This document shows, piece by piece, positions 55,247-64,000 of a stretch of 64,000 bases of DNA. The stretch's first letter is position 1, and the number at the start of each line of letters is the position of its first letter. The position numbers and the translations under genes are program-made. Under the pieces are notes generated by a model, which ran no database searches, had not been told where the DNA came from, and worked only from the letters and a program-made list of their open reading frames with translations. Source of the stretch: Algisphaera agarilytica (GTDB lineage: Bacteria > Planctomycetota > Phycisphaerae > Phycisphaerales > Phycisphaeraceae); assembly GCF_014207595.1 (NCBI RefSeq), contig NZ_JACHGY010000001.1:3814212-3878211 (forward strand). Direction: 5' to 3'.

Positions 55247-56716
55247 ATGCAAGAACCAGAAGTATCTCGTCGCCAATTCATGCAGGCCGCCGCGGCGGTG
55301 TCTGCCGGGTTTGTGGGTTTGAGCCGGGTGGGGCAGGCCGCGGCCGGGGAGGCGGCGGGGCAGGCGTTTGGGTACGGGCCGTTGGTGCCCGACCCGCAGG
55401 GGGTGATCGATCTGCCCGAGGGGTTTTCGTATCGCGTAATCGCCCGCCTCGGCCAGGAGATGGACGACGGGCTCTTTGTCCCCGGCAAGCCCGACGGCTC
55501 GGCGGCGTTCGCGGTGCCCGGCGGCAAGCCCGAGGAAACCATCCTCATCGTCAACCACGAGGTCGACCCGCGTCGCTACCGCATGGGCCCGTTCGGCTGG
55601 TCGCTCGAGAAGATGACGCAGATCGACAAGACCAAGGTGTACGACTACGGCAAGGGGCGCAACCCCGGGCTCGGCGGGACCAGCACCCACGTCTACAACA
55701 CCAAGACCGGCAACGTGTCGGTGCGGTACATGTCGCTGATCGGCACCGAGCGCAACTGCGCGGGCGGGCCAACGCCCTGGGGCTCTTGGATCAGCTGCGA
55801 GGAAACGGTCACGCGGGCCGGCGGCGTGATCGAGAAGGACCACGGTTACAACTTCGAGGTGCCCGCGTCGGTGAACGTCGGCGCGGTGGACCCGGTGCCG
55901 CTGACCGACATGGGCCGGATGAACCACGAGGCGGTTGCGGTCGATCCGGCGACGGGCATCGTCTACCAGACCGAAGACCGGCAAGACGGTTGCATCTACC
56001 GCTTCATCCCCAACACGCCCGGCAAGCTGCAAGACGGCGGTCGGCTGCAGGCGCTGATGGTGCGTGACCAGCCGAGCCTGGACACCCGCAACTGGCTCGA
56101 GGCGATCAGCGAGGAGGAAGCCAAGGGTTACACGTCGTCGGCGTCGTTCACCGCGATGGACGCCGCGGCGGGGAGCTCGGTGCGTATCCCGCTACTCGAG
56201 CCGATGGAGGTGACCTGGATCGATGTCGAAGACGTGACCTCGCCGGGCGACGACCTCCGCCACCAGGTGTTCGCGAATGGCGGGGCACGGTTTGCCCGCG
56301 GCGAGGGCATGTGGTGGGGCCGGCAGAGCGTGTTCTTCGCCTGCACCACCGGCGGGGTGAACCGCAAGGGCCAGGTCTGGCGTTACGTGCCCAGCCGGGT
56401 CGAGGGCCAGCCCGAGGAAGAACGCTTCCCCGGCAAGCTGGAGCTGTTCCTCGAGCCGAACGACCACGAGCTGGTGGAGAACTGTGACAACGTGACCGTC
56501 GCGCCGTGGGGCGACCTGGTGCTGAGCGAAGACGCGAAGACGAAGAACGACCTGGTCGGCGTGACGCCCCACGGCGAGGTGTACAAGCTCGCGCGGAACT
56601 TGCTGAGCCACAGCGAATTTGCCGGCAGCTGTTTCAGCCCGGACGGCACGACGCTGTTTACCAATGTGCAGGCGGACGGGATCACGTTGGCGATCACCGG
56701 GCCGTGGCGGACGTGA
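55247..56716 (+). CDS. PhoX-like Tat-exported phosphatase / DUF839 protein
   Basis: This 489-residue protein is exported folded, as shown by the Tat signal SRRQFMQ (residues 7-13) and the Ala-rich helix after it. The body has blocks of the PhoX/DUF839 family. ETILIVNHEVDPRRY lies near 103-117, GGPTPWGSWISCEETVTR near 173-190, NHEAVAVDPATG near 225-236, and DNVTVAPWGDLVLSED near 412-427. PhoX enzymes are calcium/iron phosphatases, so a phosphomonoesterase is likely but not proven. The gene is preceded by a 245-base gap with no visible regulatory motif. Confidence 0.85.
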   Translation: MQEPEVSRRQFMQAAAAVSAGFVGLSRVGQAAAGEAAGQAFGYGPLVPDPQGVIDLPEGFSYRVIARLGQEMDDGLFVPGKPDGSAAFAVPGGKPEETILIVNHEVDPRRYRMGPFGWSLEKMTQIDKTKVYDYGKGRNPGLGGTSTHVYNTKTGNVSVRYMSLIGTERNCAGGPTPWGSWISCEETVTRAGGVIEKDHGYNFEVPASVNVGAVDPVPLTDMGRMNHEAVAVDPATGIVYQTEDRQDGCIYRFIPNTPGKLQDGGRLQALMVRDQPSLDTRNWLEAISEEEAKGYTSSASFTAMDAAAGSSVRIPLLEPMEVTWIDVEDVTSPGDDLRHQVFANGGARFARGEGMWWGRQSVFFACTTGGVNRKGQVWRYVPSRVEGQPEEERFPGKLELFLEPNDHELVENCDNVTVAPWGDLVLSEDAKTKNDLVGVTPHGEVYKLARNLLSHSEFAGSCFSPDGTTLFTNVQADGITLAITGPWRT

Positions 56717-56787
56717 ATTTGAGGGGTGAGGATTGAGGGATGAGGGGTGAGCCTAGGCAGAGCGACTTGCCCGTGGCGTTCTTTCTT

Positions 56788-56902
56788 CTCCCCTCCCTTG
56801 AGGGAGGGGCCGGGGGAGGGTGCCGAGGTGTGTGTGTGTGTGCACCGCGGTTTGGGGCGAGGTTTCACACCCTCCCCTAACCCCTCCCTCAAGGGAGGGG
56901 GA
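56788..56902. repeat. Inverted pair of CCCTCCCTT palindromes with a TG tract
   Basis: CTCCCCTCCCTTGAGGGAGG with tail CCGGGGGAGGGTG (from 56788) faces CACCCTCCCCTAACCCCTCC followed by CTCAAGGGAGGGG (to 56902). Between them is a tract of alternating TG (about 56829-56842). It is the same family as the pair inside queG, here in an intergenic gap. It may act as a bidirectional terminator between the convergent PhoX and ccoS genes. Confidence 0.8.
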
Positions 56903-56936
56903 TTAAACCCGACGCTACGGGCGCCATAGGAATGCG

Positions 56937-57080
56937 CTAGTCTTCGTCGTCGAAGAGCATCCGCTTCGGCGGCGTGTCGAGGTCGTCGAGTTGGCCCTTC
57001 TTGACCGACCAGATGAACCCCCACAACGCGGCGGCGGCGAGGACGATGGCCAGCGGGATCATCAGGTAGATCACGGACAT
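56937..57080 (-). CDS. ccoS: cbb3-type oxidase assembly protein CcoS
   Basis: This 47-residue protein has one membrane helix (about 4-24) and the family pattern of a small hydrophobic start, [18 protein letters not shown], and an acidic end. CcoS is needed for copper and heme loading of the cbb3 oxidase. It starts ten bases inside the end of ccoI. An AAAGGAT site lies shortly before its ATG. It is the last gene of the locus. Confidence 0.9.
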   Translation of the reverse strand: MSVIYLMIPLAIVLAAAALWGFIWSVKKGQLDDLDTPPKRMLFDDED

Positions 57081-59602
57081 GACGGCGATCCTTTCCATCG
57101 ACTCAGGCGTGACACGGCCAGGCTGAGCACGGTCAGCGAGCTGATCGGCATCAGGATCGCCGCGATCCAAGGCGTGAGCAAGCCCGCTGCGGCGAGGGCC
57201 ACGGCCGTGGCGTTGTAGCCCAGCGACACCCAGAGGTTCTGCCGGATGAGGCGGACGGTGTATTTGCTCAGGGCGACGAGTTCGACGACGGGCCGTAGTC
57301 CGGGGCGGGCGGTGTACGCATCGGCGACGGCCATCGCGGCCTCGGCTCCGCCTTGCACGGCCAGCCCCACGTCGGCGGCGGCGAGTGCGGCGGCGTCGTT
57401 CACTCCGTCCCCCACCATGAGCACGGTCTGGCCAGGTTCGCGGTAACGCTCGACGAGCTGCGTTTTGTCTTCGGGGGCGAGTTCGGCGTGGACGTGTTGT
57501 TCGTGGGTGTGCAAATGATCCGCGACGCGGCGGACGGCGGGCGTGAGGTCGCCCGAGAGGATGGCCGAGGACCAGCCTTGCTCGGCGAGGTCGTGCGTCG
57601 CGGCGGGGCTGTCGTCACGCAACGTGTCTTCCAAGGCAACGAATGCCGCGATGTGGTCATTCACGGCGACCCACACCAGTGACGCGCCGTGTTGTTGATA
57701 CGGGGCGGCGCGGCCGATCCAGTGTTGGTCGATGGTGAGGTTGTGGGCGGCGAGGAAGCGGGCGTTGCCGAGGCGCAGTGTGGAGCCTTCGCGTTCGGCG
57801 ATCAGGCCGCCACGCGGGTCTTCGACGATGTGGGTGAAAGGGACGAGGTCGTCGACAGATTCAGCGGCGTAGGCTTCGCGCAGTGCCCGGCCGACGGGGT
57901 GGCGGGCGTCGCGTTCGGCGTTGCCGACGTCGGCTTGCAGTGCTGCGTCATCGTCGCCCACCCAGGCGACGACGCGGAGTTCACCGCGGGTGAGGGTGCC
58001 GGTTTTGTCGAGGGCGAGGACGCCTGGGCGGTCGGGTAGGACCTTGGCGAGTTTCTCGAACACCGCGACGTCTTTGACGAGGATGTCCCGCCGTGCCGCG
58101 ACGCCGATGCCCAGTGCGAGCGTCAACGGTGTCGCCAGGCCCAGCGCACACGGGCACGCCACGATCAGCAGTGCCACCGCGTGGTTGATCGCGGGTTCGA
58201 GGCCGACGGCCGCCCACCACCCGCTGAAGACGGCGGCGGCGAGCACGATGACACACACGGTAAATACCCCCGCGATGCGGTCGGCGAGGCGCACGATCGT
58301 GGGCTTGGCCGCCACACCCGCCGCGGCGTCTTCCATCAGCCGGGCCAGGCGTGTCTCGGTTCCCACGGCTTGCACGTCGATCTCGATCGCAGCGCCGACG
58401 TTCTGCGAGCCCGCGAAGACCTCGTCGCCAATACCGATGGAAGTCGGGCGTGACTCGCCGGTGAGCGAGGCGGTGTCGATGGAGGATTGCCCCGCCACGA
58501 TGACGCCGTCCACGGGCAGGCGTTCGTTGCTGGGCACACGCACCCGGTCGCCGGGCGTGATCGCTTCGAGGGGCAGCTCGACCCACTCGCCGCCGCGCCA
58601 CACCGCGCAGCCCACGGGCGTGAGTGACTGCATGAGCGTCACCGCGTCGGTTGTTCGGCGTTGCTGCCGCATCTGCAGATAACGCCCCACGAGCAGGAGA
58701 AAAACCAGCACGCACAGCGAGTCGAAGTACACCTCGCCCCGGCCGAGGACGACGTTGAACATCCCCGCGATCCCGCCGACGCCCAGGGCCAGCGCGATGG
58801 GCAGGTCCAGCGTGACGTGTCGCGTGCGCAGCCCCGCCCACGCGCCTCGGAAAAACAATGCCCCGGGCCAGCACAACGAAATCGCCCCGAGCCCGAGGCT
58901 GACCCAGCGTAAGAAGGTCTGGAACTCGTCGGCCATGCCGTCGATCAGCCCCATGTACAACGCCACCGCCAACAGCATCGTGTTGCCGGCGCACACCCCC
59001 GCGACGCCAACGCGGATGAGCATCTTGCGCTCGCCCTCGAGACGCGCGGTCCGGGCATCGGCTTCGCCCGCGGGGTGGGGCGGGTAGCCCAGGCGGTGGA
59101 TCGCCAGCGCGACTTGTGACAAGGCGACTTGCGTGGGGTCCCAGGTGATGCGTGCGACGGTTTGGCGGAGACTCAGGCGGGCTTCGATCACCCCGGGGCA
59201 GACGCGGGGCAGGCGTTCGATGAGCCAGACGCAGGCAGCGCAGTACACGCCCGACAGACGCAGGTCGATCTGCATGAGCCCATCGGTCAGCGGCTGTGCG
59301 TGGGTGTCGAGAAACGCGGGGTCGTCGAACGTGGTGTAGCGATTGGACGCGGGCTCGGCCAGAGGCCCCTGACGGTCGGCGGGCAGTGCATCGCGCAGTT
59401 CGTAATAGCGCCCGAGGTCGCAGCCGTGGATCATCCGATACACGCTGGCGCAGCCCGAACAGCAGAACTGCTGCTCCGCGCCCGCGACCTGGAGGCCGTC
59501 GGGCACCGGCAGGCCGCAGTGGTCGCAAGCGACTTCCTGGGCGAGCTCGGTGGCCGACGTGGAGAGAGACGAAGGGGTTGGCGGGGACGCGAGGGTGCTC
59601 AC
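57071..59602 (-). CDS. ccoI: Copper-exporting P-type ATPase of the cbb3 locus
   Basis: This 843-residue P1B ATPase (FixI/CcoI) delivers copper to the oxidase. The N-terminus has a Cys-rich unit (CDHC at 26-29 and CCSGC at 47-51), then an HMA domain with CAAC at 121-124. The metal path is CPC at 483-485 in [11 protein letters not shown]. The phosphorylation site is Asp532 in [16 protein letters not shown] and [18 protein letters not shown] follow the expected order. The GTG start is selected because it overlaps the stop of the upstream gene as GTGA. Confidence 0.95.
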   Translation of the reverse strand: MSTLASPPTPSSLSTSATELAQEVACDHCGLPVPDGLQVAGAEQQFCCSGCASVYRMIHGCDLGRYYELRDALPADRQGPLAEPASNRYTTFDDPAFLDTHAQPLTDGLMQIDLRLSGVYCAACVWLIERLPRVCPGVIEARLSLRQTVARITWDPTQVALSQVALAIHRLGYPPHPAGEADARTARLEGERKMLIRVGVAGVCAGNTMLLAVALYMGLIDGMADEFQTFLRWVSLGLGAISLCWPGALFFRGAWAGLRTRHVTLDLPIALALGVGGIAGMFNVVLGRGEVYFDSLCVLVFLLLVGRYLQMRQQRRTTDAVTLMQSLTPVGCAVWRGGEWVELPLEAITPGDRVRVPSNERLPVDGVIVAGQSSIDTASLTGESRPTSIGIGDEVFAGSQNVGAAIEIDVQAVGTETRLARLMEDAAAGVAAKPTIVRLADRIAGVFTVCVIVLAAAVFSGWWAAVGLEPAINHAVALLIVACPCALGLATPLTLALGIGVAARRDILVKDVAVFEKLAKVLPDRPGVLALDKTGTLTRGELRVVAWVGDDDAALQADVGNAERDARHPVGRALREAYAAESVDDLVPFTHIVEDPRGGLIAEREGSTLRLGNARFLAAHNLTIDQHWIGRAAPYQQHGASLVWVAVNDHIAAFVALEDTLRDDSPAATHDLAEQGWSSAILSGDLTPAVRRVADHLHTHEQHVHAELAPEDKTQLVERYREPGQTVLMVGDGVNDAAALAAADVGLAVQGGAEAAMAVADAYTARPGLRPVVELVALSKYTVRLIRQNLWVSLGYNATAVALAAAGLLTPWIAAILMPISSLTVLSLAVSRLSRWKGSPSCP

Positions 59603-60438
59603 GGCTGCGCCTCCCGGGTGGAGCTGCCGTGGCATCGCAATTCATTGGGTTCGATGAGCAATCCGGTTTGCGGGTCGAGCGTGATGGAAGATGTCTCGCC
59701 TTCGCTTTGCGAAGCCAAAGCGCTGGCGGTCTGCCCGTGGGCGGCCCAGGCCTGGCTGGTGAGGTCGGGGATGTCGAACTGCGATCGGCTGAACACCGCG
59801 AGGCCGCCGAACACGATCAACGCGACACAGGTCAACTCGGGTAGTCGTTTGCCGAAGCGCCCCGCCAACGCTTGAACGCCCACGCCGCACGACACGAGCG
59901 CGGGCAGAGTGCCGCTCCAGAACACGACCATGACGAGTCCGCCGAGCAGCGGGCTGGCGGTGCCGCCCGCGGTGGCGGCGAAGGCGTAGAGCCAGCCGCA
60001 GGGCAGCAGGGTGGTGAGCATGCCGATGGCCGCGGCGCGTTGGGTCGAGGGCATCTGGATGGCCAGGCTCTGCAGCCGATGCACGCGTCCCGACCACGCG
60101 GGGGGCAGATGGAAGCGTTGGATCGACACGCCGCGTTGCCGGAGCAGGCCGACGACGCCGAAGACGATCACGGTGATGCCCGCGAGGGGCAGGGCGATCT
60201 GGTTGATGCCCGCGAGGGTGCCGCCGAGGTCGAGCAGCGACCCCGCCGTGCCCGCCGCGACGCCGAGGGCGGTGTACGACACGAGACGTCCACCGTGATA
60301 CGCCACGGACACCCGCCACCGCCCCGACTCGGGGACGTCGGTGAAGGCGAGCGCAAGAAAAGCCCCGCACATGCCCACGCAGTGCAGGGAGCCCAGCACA
60401 CTGGCCAGGAAGACCGCGATGACCAGCGTGGTGATCAC
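59599..60438 (-). CDS. SafE/UreH-like membrane protein of the cbb3 locus
   Basis: This 279-residue protein has six or so membrane helices and the SLHCVGMCG motif (residues 17-25) of the UreH/TauE-like CcoH-neighbour family. Its two cysteines (20 and 24) could bind metal. Genes of this kind are common between fixH and ccoI in cbb3 loci and are thought to help with copper handling. The C-terminal 60 residues are soluble and poorly conserved. It overlaps fixH upstream (ATGA) and ccoI downstream (GTGA). Confidence 0.88.
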   Translation of the reverse strand: MITTLVIAVFLASVLGSLHCVGMCGAFLALAFTDVPESGRWRVSVAYHGGRLVSYTALGVAAGTAGSLLDLGGTLAGINQIALPLAGITVIVFGVVGLLRQRGVSIQRFHLPPAWSGRVHRLQSLAIQMPSTQRAAAIGMLTTLLPCGWLYAFAATAGGTASPLLGGLVMVVFWSGTLPALVSCGVGVQALAGRFGKRLPELTCVALIVFGGLAVFSRSQFDIPDLTSQAWAAHGQTASALASQSEGETSSITLDPQTGLLIEPNELRCHGSSTREAQP

Positions 60439-60980
60439 GCACCGTCCTCCGTGAAGAGGGCGACTCCACCGCGGGCCTGGATTTCATGCTTCTGGATGAA
60501 GCGTTGGCCGTCGTGTTCAACCACGAGGTCGGCCACGTACCAGCCCGGGGCGGGGCAATCTGCCGCCGTTTGGTATGCACCGGCTCGATCCGCGTTGGGC
60601 AGGAATTCGGTCTCGATCACGCGGCCGTCGGCGAGGCGCGTGAGGCGGAGGTTGATCGTGGCGCCATCCATCGGCAAGTCAGACGCGTCGGACAGCGTGG
60701 CGGTGATCAGGCGTTGGCCCTGCTCATCGACCAACGAGCCGGGCGTGAGCCTCACTTCCCAACCCAGTTCGGCGCTGGCGGCGAGCTCGGCCTTGTGCTG
60801 ATCGAAGTCCACGGCCTTGGTGTAGTAGTCCGACACCACACCCCGGCCCGAGCCGCCCACCGCGAAGGTGACTGCGGTGATGATCAGCGTTGCGTGGCCC
60901 GCGAGAAGGCCGACCACGATCAGCGGCCAGCGGACACGGCCCTTGATGGATGCAGCGTTGGAAGGGGTGGTCTCATTCAT
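60435..60980 (-). CDS. fixH: FixH/CcoH-family protein
   Basis: This 181-residue protein has a single N-terminal membrane helix at about 20-40 and a periplasmic domain with VVSDYYTKAVDFDQHKA, the usual FixH landmark. CcoH/FixH proteins are needed for stable assembly of cbb3 oxidase. It overlaps ccoG upstream by eight bases and the SafE-like gene downstream by ATGA, which indicates one transcript. The C-terminal half is not clearly conserved. Confidence 0.9.
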   Translation of the reverse strand: MNETTPSNAASIKGRVRWPLIVVGLLAGHATLIITAVTFAVGGSGRGVVSDYYTKAVDFDQHKAELAASAELGWEVRLTPGSLVDEQGQRLITATLSDASDLPMDGATINLRLTRLADGRVIETEFLPNADRAGAYQTAADCPAPGWYVADLVVEHDGQRFIQKHEIQARGGVALFTEDGA

Positions 60981-62433
60981 CGTTGTTCTCGTGGGTTGGT
61001 GGGCGGGTGGATGTGCCTGGTTTGGCGGTCGGGCCCTGCAGCGTCAGCTTGTGGTCGAAGGCGGTGTCTTGGTCGTCGGTGATCTGCAGGGTGGCTTGGA
61101 GTCGGCCGCCGCGGAACGATTCGAAGGGCAGCACCACGCGGATCGGTTGGGTGAGGGTGTCCCCGGGCTCGAGGGTGAGGGTGTCCTGGCCGGTGATGAC
61201 CTGGGCCTCGGCGAGTGCGGGCATGGCGAAGCGGTAGTCGCGCGTTTCGTCGGTGCGGTTGGTGATCTTCACCCGCAGCGTGTTGTCGACCAGCCCCTCG
61301 GGCGTCACGGAGAACGGCCGGCCGAGCGTGCGCAGCACCTCGATATCCGACGTGGGCTTGTTCAACAGGAACACCAACAGCCCGGTCAGTAGCAGGCAGA
61401 TGGCGATCGGGTACAGCACGACGCGCAGGCGCAGGATGCGCGTGGGTTTGCGGTCGATGGCGTCCTGCGAGCCGTAGCGGATCAGGCCCAGCGGGCGATC
61501 GAAGCGGGCCATCACGTCGTTGCAGGCGTCGATGCACTGGGCGCAGTTAATGCATTCGAGTTGCAGACCGTCGCGGATGTCGATGCCGGTGGGGCAGACG
61601 TCGACGCACTGGTTGCAGTCGACGCAGTCGCCGACGACGGGGAGCGCGACGTCCTGGCCGCGTTTGGCTTTGCGCGGCTTGCCGCGGGGCTCGCCGCGCT
61701 GCGGGTCGTAGCTGATGATCAGCGACTGGCGGTCGAGCATGACGCTCTGGAACCGGCCGTAGGGGCAGCCGATGATGCAGAGCTGTTCGCGCCAATACGC
61801 GAAGTCGAACATCATGAACGCGGTGATGCCCACAAACAGGAAGAACGGCCCAGGGTGTTCCCACGGGGCGCTGGTCCAGATCCACTGCGTGAGTTTGTCA
61901 GTGCCGATGAAGTAGGCCAGGAACGTGTTGGTCAGGTGCGCGCAGATCACCAGGAAGATCACGTACTTGAGCACGGTGCGCCACGGCGCGATGGACTTTC
62001 GCGGTTTGCCGCCGACGCCCTTACGGCCGTGCAGCAGGCGCTCGATGGGGCGGAAGACGAATTCCATGTACACCGTCTGCGGGCAGCCCCACCCGCACCA
62101 CACCCGGCCGAGCACCGCGGTGAGGAAGAAGATCGTCAGGAAGATGATGAGGATCGCGAGCGCGAGCGGCAGCGTGTCGGTGGGCAGGAACGTGGTGCCG
62201 AGGATCAGGAACTTGCGGTTGGGGATGTCGAGCAGGATCAGCGGCTGGCCGTTCCACCGAAGCCAGGGGACGATGGTGAAGAAAGCGATCAGGCCGTAGG
62301 CCATGAGGCGTCGGCGTTGCCAGTGCTTGCCCTTGGATAGACGCGGGTGGAGCCACCTGCGTTTGCCGTCGGCCTCCAGCGTGGAGAGGACCCGCTCTTC
62401 GGGGTTCAGCAGGTTTTCGTTGGAGGTGGCCAT
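60973..62433 (-). CDS. ccoG: cbb3 oxidase accessory protein CcoG (FixG)
   Basis: This 486-residue membrane iron-sulfur protein reduces copper for oxidase assembly. Several helices, including FLTAVLGRVWCGWGCPQTVY, are followed by a ferredoxin-like section with two 4Fe-4S sets (DCNQCVDVCPTGID and CINCAQCIDACNDVM). A further helix and an immunoglobulin-like periplasmic domain end the protein. Length matches the family. It is the second assembly gene after the structural ccoO-Q-P part. Confidence 0.95.
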   Translation of the reverse strand: MATSNENLLNPEERVLSTLEADGKRRWLHPRLSKGKHWQRRRLMAYGLIAFFTIVPWLRWNGQPLILLDIPNRKFLILGTTFLPTDTLPLALAILIIFLTIFFLTAVLGRVWCGWGCPQTVYMEFVFRPIERLLHGRKGVGGKPRKSIAPWRTVLKYVIFLVICAHLTNTFLAYFIGTDKLTQWIWTSAPWEHPGPFFLFVGITAFMMFDFAYWREQLCIIGCPYGRFQSVMLDRQSLIISYDPQRGEPRGKPRKAKRGQDVALPVVGDCVDCNQCVDVCPTGIDIRDGLQLECINCAQCIDACNDVMARFDRPLGLIRYGSQDAIDRKPTRILRLRVVLYPIAICLLLTGLLVFLLNKPTSDIEVLRTLGRPFSVTPEGLVDNTLRVKITNRTDETRDYRFAMPALAEAQVITGQDTLTLEPGDTLTQPIRVVLPFESFRGGRLQATLQITDDQDTAFDHKLTLQGPTAKPGTSTRPPTHENNDE

Positions 62434-62503
62434 GGGTTTGTCACGCTAGGGTTTAGAGGAGGGGGATGGCCTTGCCATTCGCCGCGACGTCGCTGCGTCT
62501 TAG

Positions 62504-62538
62504 CACCCTCCCCCTGCCCCTCCCTCTAGGAAGGAGAG
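62504..62538. repeat. Imperfect copy of CCCTCCCTT repeat
   Basis: CACCCTCCCCCTGCCCCTCC and the following CTCTAGGAAGGAG lie in the gap between ccoG and ccoP. They look like a diverged single member of the palindrome family found inside queG and near 56.8 kb. The stem is less perfect. Confidence 0.45.
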
Positions 62539-62555
62539 CAGTACCCGGAATCACA

Positions 62556-63179
62556 TCACTGTTCGCTGAAGAACGGCGGGATGACTTCGCCCTCGGGGAC
62601 GCGGGGGCTGGGCAGGTTCTGGCCGCGGAGCGAGGCGACGTAAGCGCTGACCAGCACGATCTCGTTGGGCTGGAGCTTGTTTTCCCAGGCGGGCATCGCG
62701 CCGTTGTTCGCGCCCTTGTTGATCACGTTGATGATGCCCAAGGCGTCTTTGATGTTGAGGTAGTGGTCGTCGGTGAGGTTGGGCCCGGAGACACCCGCGC
62801 CGTTGCCGCCGTGGCAGGCGGCGCAGTTGGCGACGTAGATGGATTGCCCGGCTCCGAGCCACTTGGCGTCGTCGGGGGTGGGGTTGTGCGCGAAGCGTGC
62901 GAGGGTCGCTTCGTCGGGCGAGAGCTCGCCGAGCGTGGCAAACTGCTCCATGAGCGCTGCGGTCTGGGCGGCCTCGTAGGACTCTTCGTAGCCGAAGAGG
63001 GTCGGGACGCCCGCAGCTACGATCAGGTAGAGCGGGGCGAAGAAGATGGAGGCCACGAAGAGCCAGGTCCACCACCCCGGGGTGGGGTTGTCGTATTCCT
63101 GGATGCCGTCGTAGTTGTGGCCGGTTAAGGGATCGTCGGGGATGTGGCCGGCTTCGGATTCGGGTTTGGTTTCGGGCAT
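62556..63179 (-). CDS. ccoP: cbb3 oxidase subunit III (CcoP), monoheme form
   Basis: This 207-residue protein has an N-terminal membrane helix at about 37-57 and one cytochrome c domain with CAACH at 119-123. DGIQEYDNPTPGWWTWLF near 24-41 is the conserved CcoP opening. Classical CcoP has about 290 residues and two CXXCH hemes; only one is present here, so a shorter electron path is expected. An axial Met is in the NNGAMPAWE region. It is downstream of ccoQ and upstream of ccoG. Confidence 0.92.
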   Translation of the reverse strand: MPETKPESEAGHIPDDPLTGHNYDGIQEYDNPTPGWWTWLFVASIFFAPLYLIVAAGVPTLFGYEESYEAAQTAALMEQFATLGELSPDEATLARFAHNPTPDDAKWLGAGQSIYVANCAACHGGNGAGVSGPNLTDDHYLNIKDALGIINVINKGANNGAMPAWENKLQPNEIVLVSAYVASLRGQNLPSPRVPEGEVIPPFFSEQ

Positions 63180-63221
63180 GGTCGGTTACCTGGTGTGGGT
63201 CGCACGGGGCGAGTCGTTGGG

Positions 63222-63431
63222 TCAGTCTTGGGGTTTGGGTTGGGAACGGTCGTCGACGATGTCGTCGGGGTCATCGTGCAGGGGCATCGACGCCCAGCGG
63301 TCCACGGTCTTCTTCTTGCGGGTCAGCACCCACACGGTCACGAGGAGAAACACGGCGACGAAGATGACCAGCGCGATGCTGGAAAAGGCGTCGGCCGAGG
63401 TCGACTCGAAGATCTCTTTGAACTTTCCCAT
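63222..63431 (-). CDS. ccoQ: cbb3 oxidase subunit IV-like protein (CcoQ)
   Basis: This 69-residue protein has a single hydrophobic segment at about residues 17-36 and a charged tail with KKKTVDRWASMPL. Its ATG shares one base with the ccoO stop (TAATG). Position between ccoO and ccoP supports CcoQ, which stabilises the complex. Sequence identity alone would be weak for such a short protein. Confidence 0.8.
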   Translation of the reverse strand: MGKFKEIFESTSADAFSSIALVIFVAVFLLVTVWVLTRKKKTVDRWASMPLHDDPDDIVDDRSQPKPQD

Positions 63432-64000
63432 TAGTTGGCCTCCGAGAGCTGTTCGGCGGGTTCAGCCGAAACGGTTTCTTCTTCGGTCGCGGGGGCTTCT
63501 TCCTCGGCCGGGGCGGGGGCGGGCTTGGTCAGGTCGGTGCCGAGCCGCTGCAGGTAGGCGACCAGGGCGATGGCCTGACGGTCAGAAAGGTCGATCGGTT
63601 CGCCTTCGCCTTTGTTGGAGACGTAGGGGCCGACGTTCTGATCGAGGAAGATCTCGTGCATCTCCTGGGCCTGCTTCTTGGCGTCTTCGATGGCCGAGGC
63701 GATCTGCTCGTCGGTGTAGGGCACGCCGACGGCGCGGTTGGCCTTCATCCGCAAGGGGATGGACTTGAAGTCGATCTTCTTTTTCATCAGCCACGGGTAG
63801 GCGGGCATGATCGAGCCGGGCACCATGCGTGGGTTGTCGAGGTGGGCGATGTGCCAGGAGTGGGTCCGGATGCCGCCCTCACGGGCCAGGTCGGGGCCGA
63901 TGCGTCGGCTGCCCCACTGGAAGGGGTGGTCGTAGACGGATTCGCCGGGCTTGGAGTAGTCGCCGTAGCGTTTGGTCTCGCTGAGGATCGGGCGGATCAT
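63431..64000 (-). CDS. ccoO: cbb3 oxidase subunit II (CcoO), C-terminal part
   Basis: The gene runs off the right end of the window, so only its last 189 residues are visible. They are the typical end of CcoO, with [19 protein letters not shown] and GPDLAREGG, then [16 protein letters not shown]. The heme-binding CXXCH lies upstream of the window. The C-terminal tail is Pro/Ala/Glu-rich. CcoN, the catalytic subunit, should lie just beyond the window edge on the same strand. Confidence 0.93.
   Translation of the reverse strand: MIRPILSETKRYGDYSKPGESVYDHPFQWGSRRIGPDLAREGGIRTHSWHIAHLDNPRMVPGSIMPAYPWLMKKKIDFKSIPLRMKANRAVGVPYTDEQIASAIEDAKKQAQEMHEIFLDQNVGPYVSNKGEGEPIDLSDRQAIALVAYLQRLGTDLTKPAPAPAEEEAPATEEETVSAEPAEQLSEAN

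Noticed and set aside
57981-59645. Second frame on the minus strand inside ccoI
   Set aside because: Arg/Pro-rich shadow in another frame of the P-type ATPase gene.

Overview
The window is a high-GC bacterial chromosome segment that reads like a planctomycete, most likely class Phycisphaerae. This is an inference from gene content and style: very long prepilin-like proteins in one operon, a 1435-residue double beta-propeller protein, an adenosylcobalamin-dependent ribonucleotide reductase, many ATGA/GTGA start-stop overlaps, and Clp/Nuo/Cco sequences of the expected type. No rRNA, tRNA, integrase, transposase or CRISPR array was seen.

Layout. 1-1553: end of ribF, then nrnA. 1554-2120: a gene-free gap holding several perfect stems. 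2121-7580: nucleotide metabolism (dcd, nrdJ), with two genes I do not recognise between them, one of them AT-richer. 7581-7842: two strong hairpins, the second a classic terminator, with a possible structured RNA between them. 7925-22571 (minus): a type IV pilus/type II secretion assembly block of two GspE/PilB ATPases, PilT, GspF/PilC, GspG-, GspH-, GspI- and GspJ-like pseudopilins and a GspK-like giant, followed by a HIT protein and a small membrane protein. 22780-24594: PDZ protein, PilZ protein, small DUF1871-like protein. 24633-35822: glyA, propeller protein, asd, two paralogous membrane-anchored proteins, HDOD-GGDEF protein. 36096-40463: clpC, a c-type cytochrome, fabI. 40563-43477: two membrane proteins and queG. 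43577-48265: nuoD, nuoE and nuoF interleaved with three small non-Nuo genes. 48269-50702: an AT-richer stretch with a secreted protein, a TPR protein, a 21-bp phased repeat array and a small membrane protein. 51650-56716: GPH-type sugar symporter, SulP anion transporter, PhoX-like Tat protein. 56937-64000 (minus): the cbb3 oxidase locus from the end of ccoO through ccoQ, ccoP, ccoG, fixH, a SafE/UreH-like gene and ccoI to ccoS.

How the genes work together. The pilus block probably builds and retracts a surface or secretion filament. The PilZ and GGDEF proteins could link it to c-di-GMP, but that is inference. The Nuo genes (NADH entry) and the Cco/Fix block (high-affinity oxygen reduction and its copper and heme assembly) are parts of one respiratory chain. 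nrdJ, dcd, glyA, asd and fabI are housekeeping.

The most unusual signal is a 13-unit array with an exact 21-bp period at 49984-50256. Each unit carries a palindromic AAAG....CTTT-type core, and 21 bp is two helical turns. At least three families of palindromic repeats, usually in inverted pairs, are scattered through the window. One pair lies in frame inside queG.
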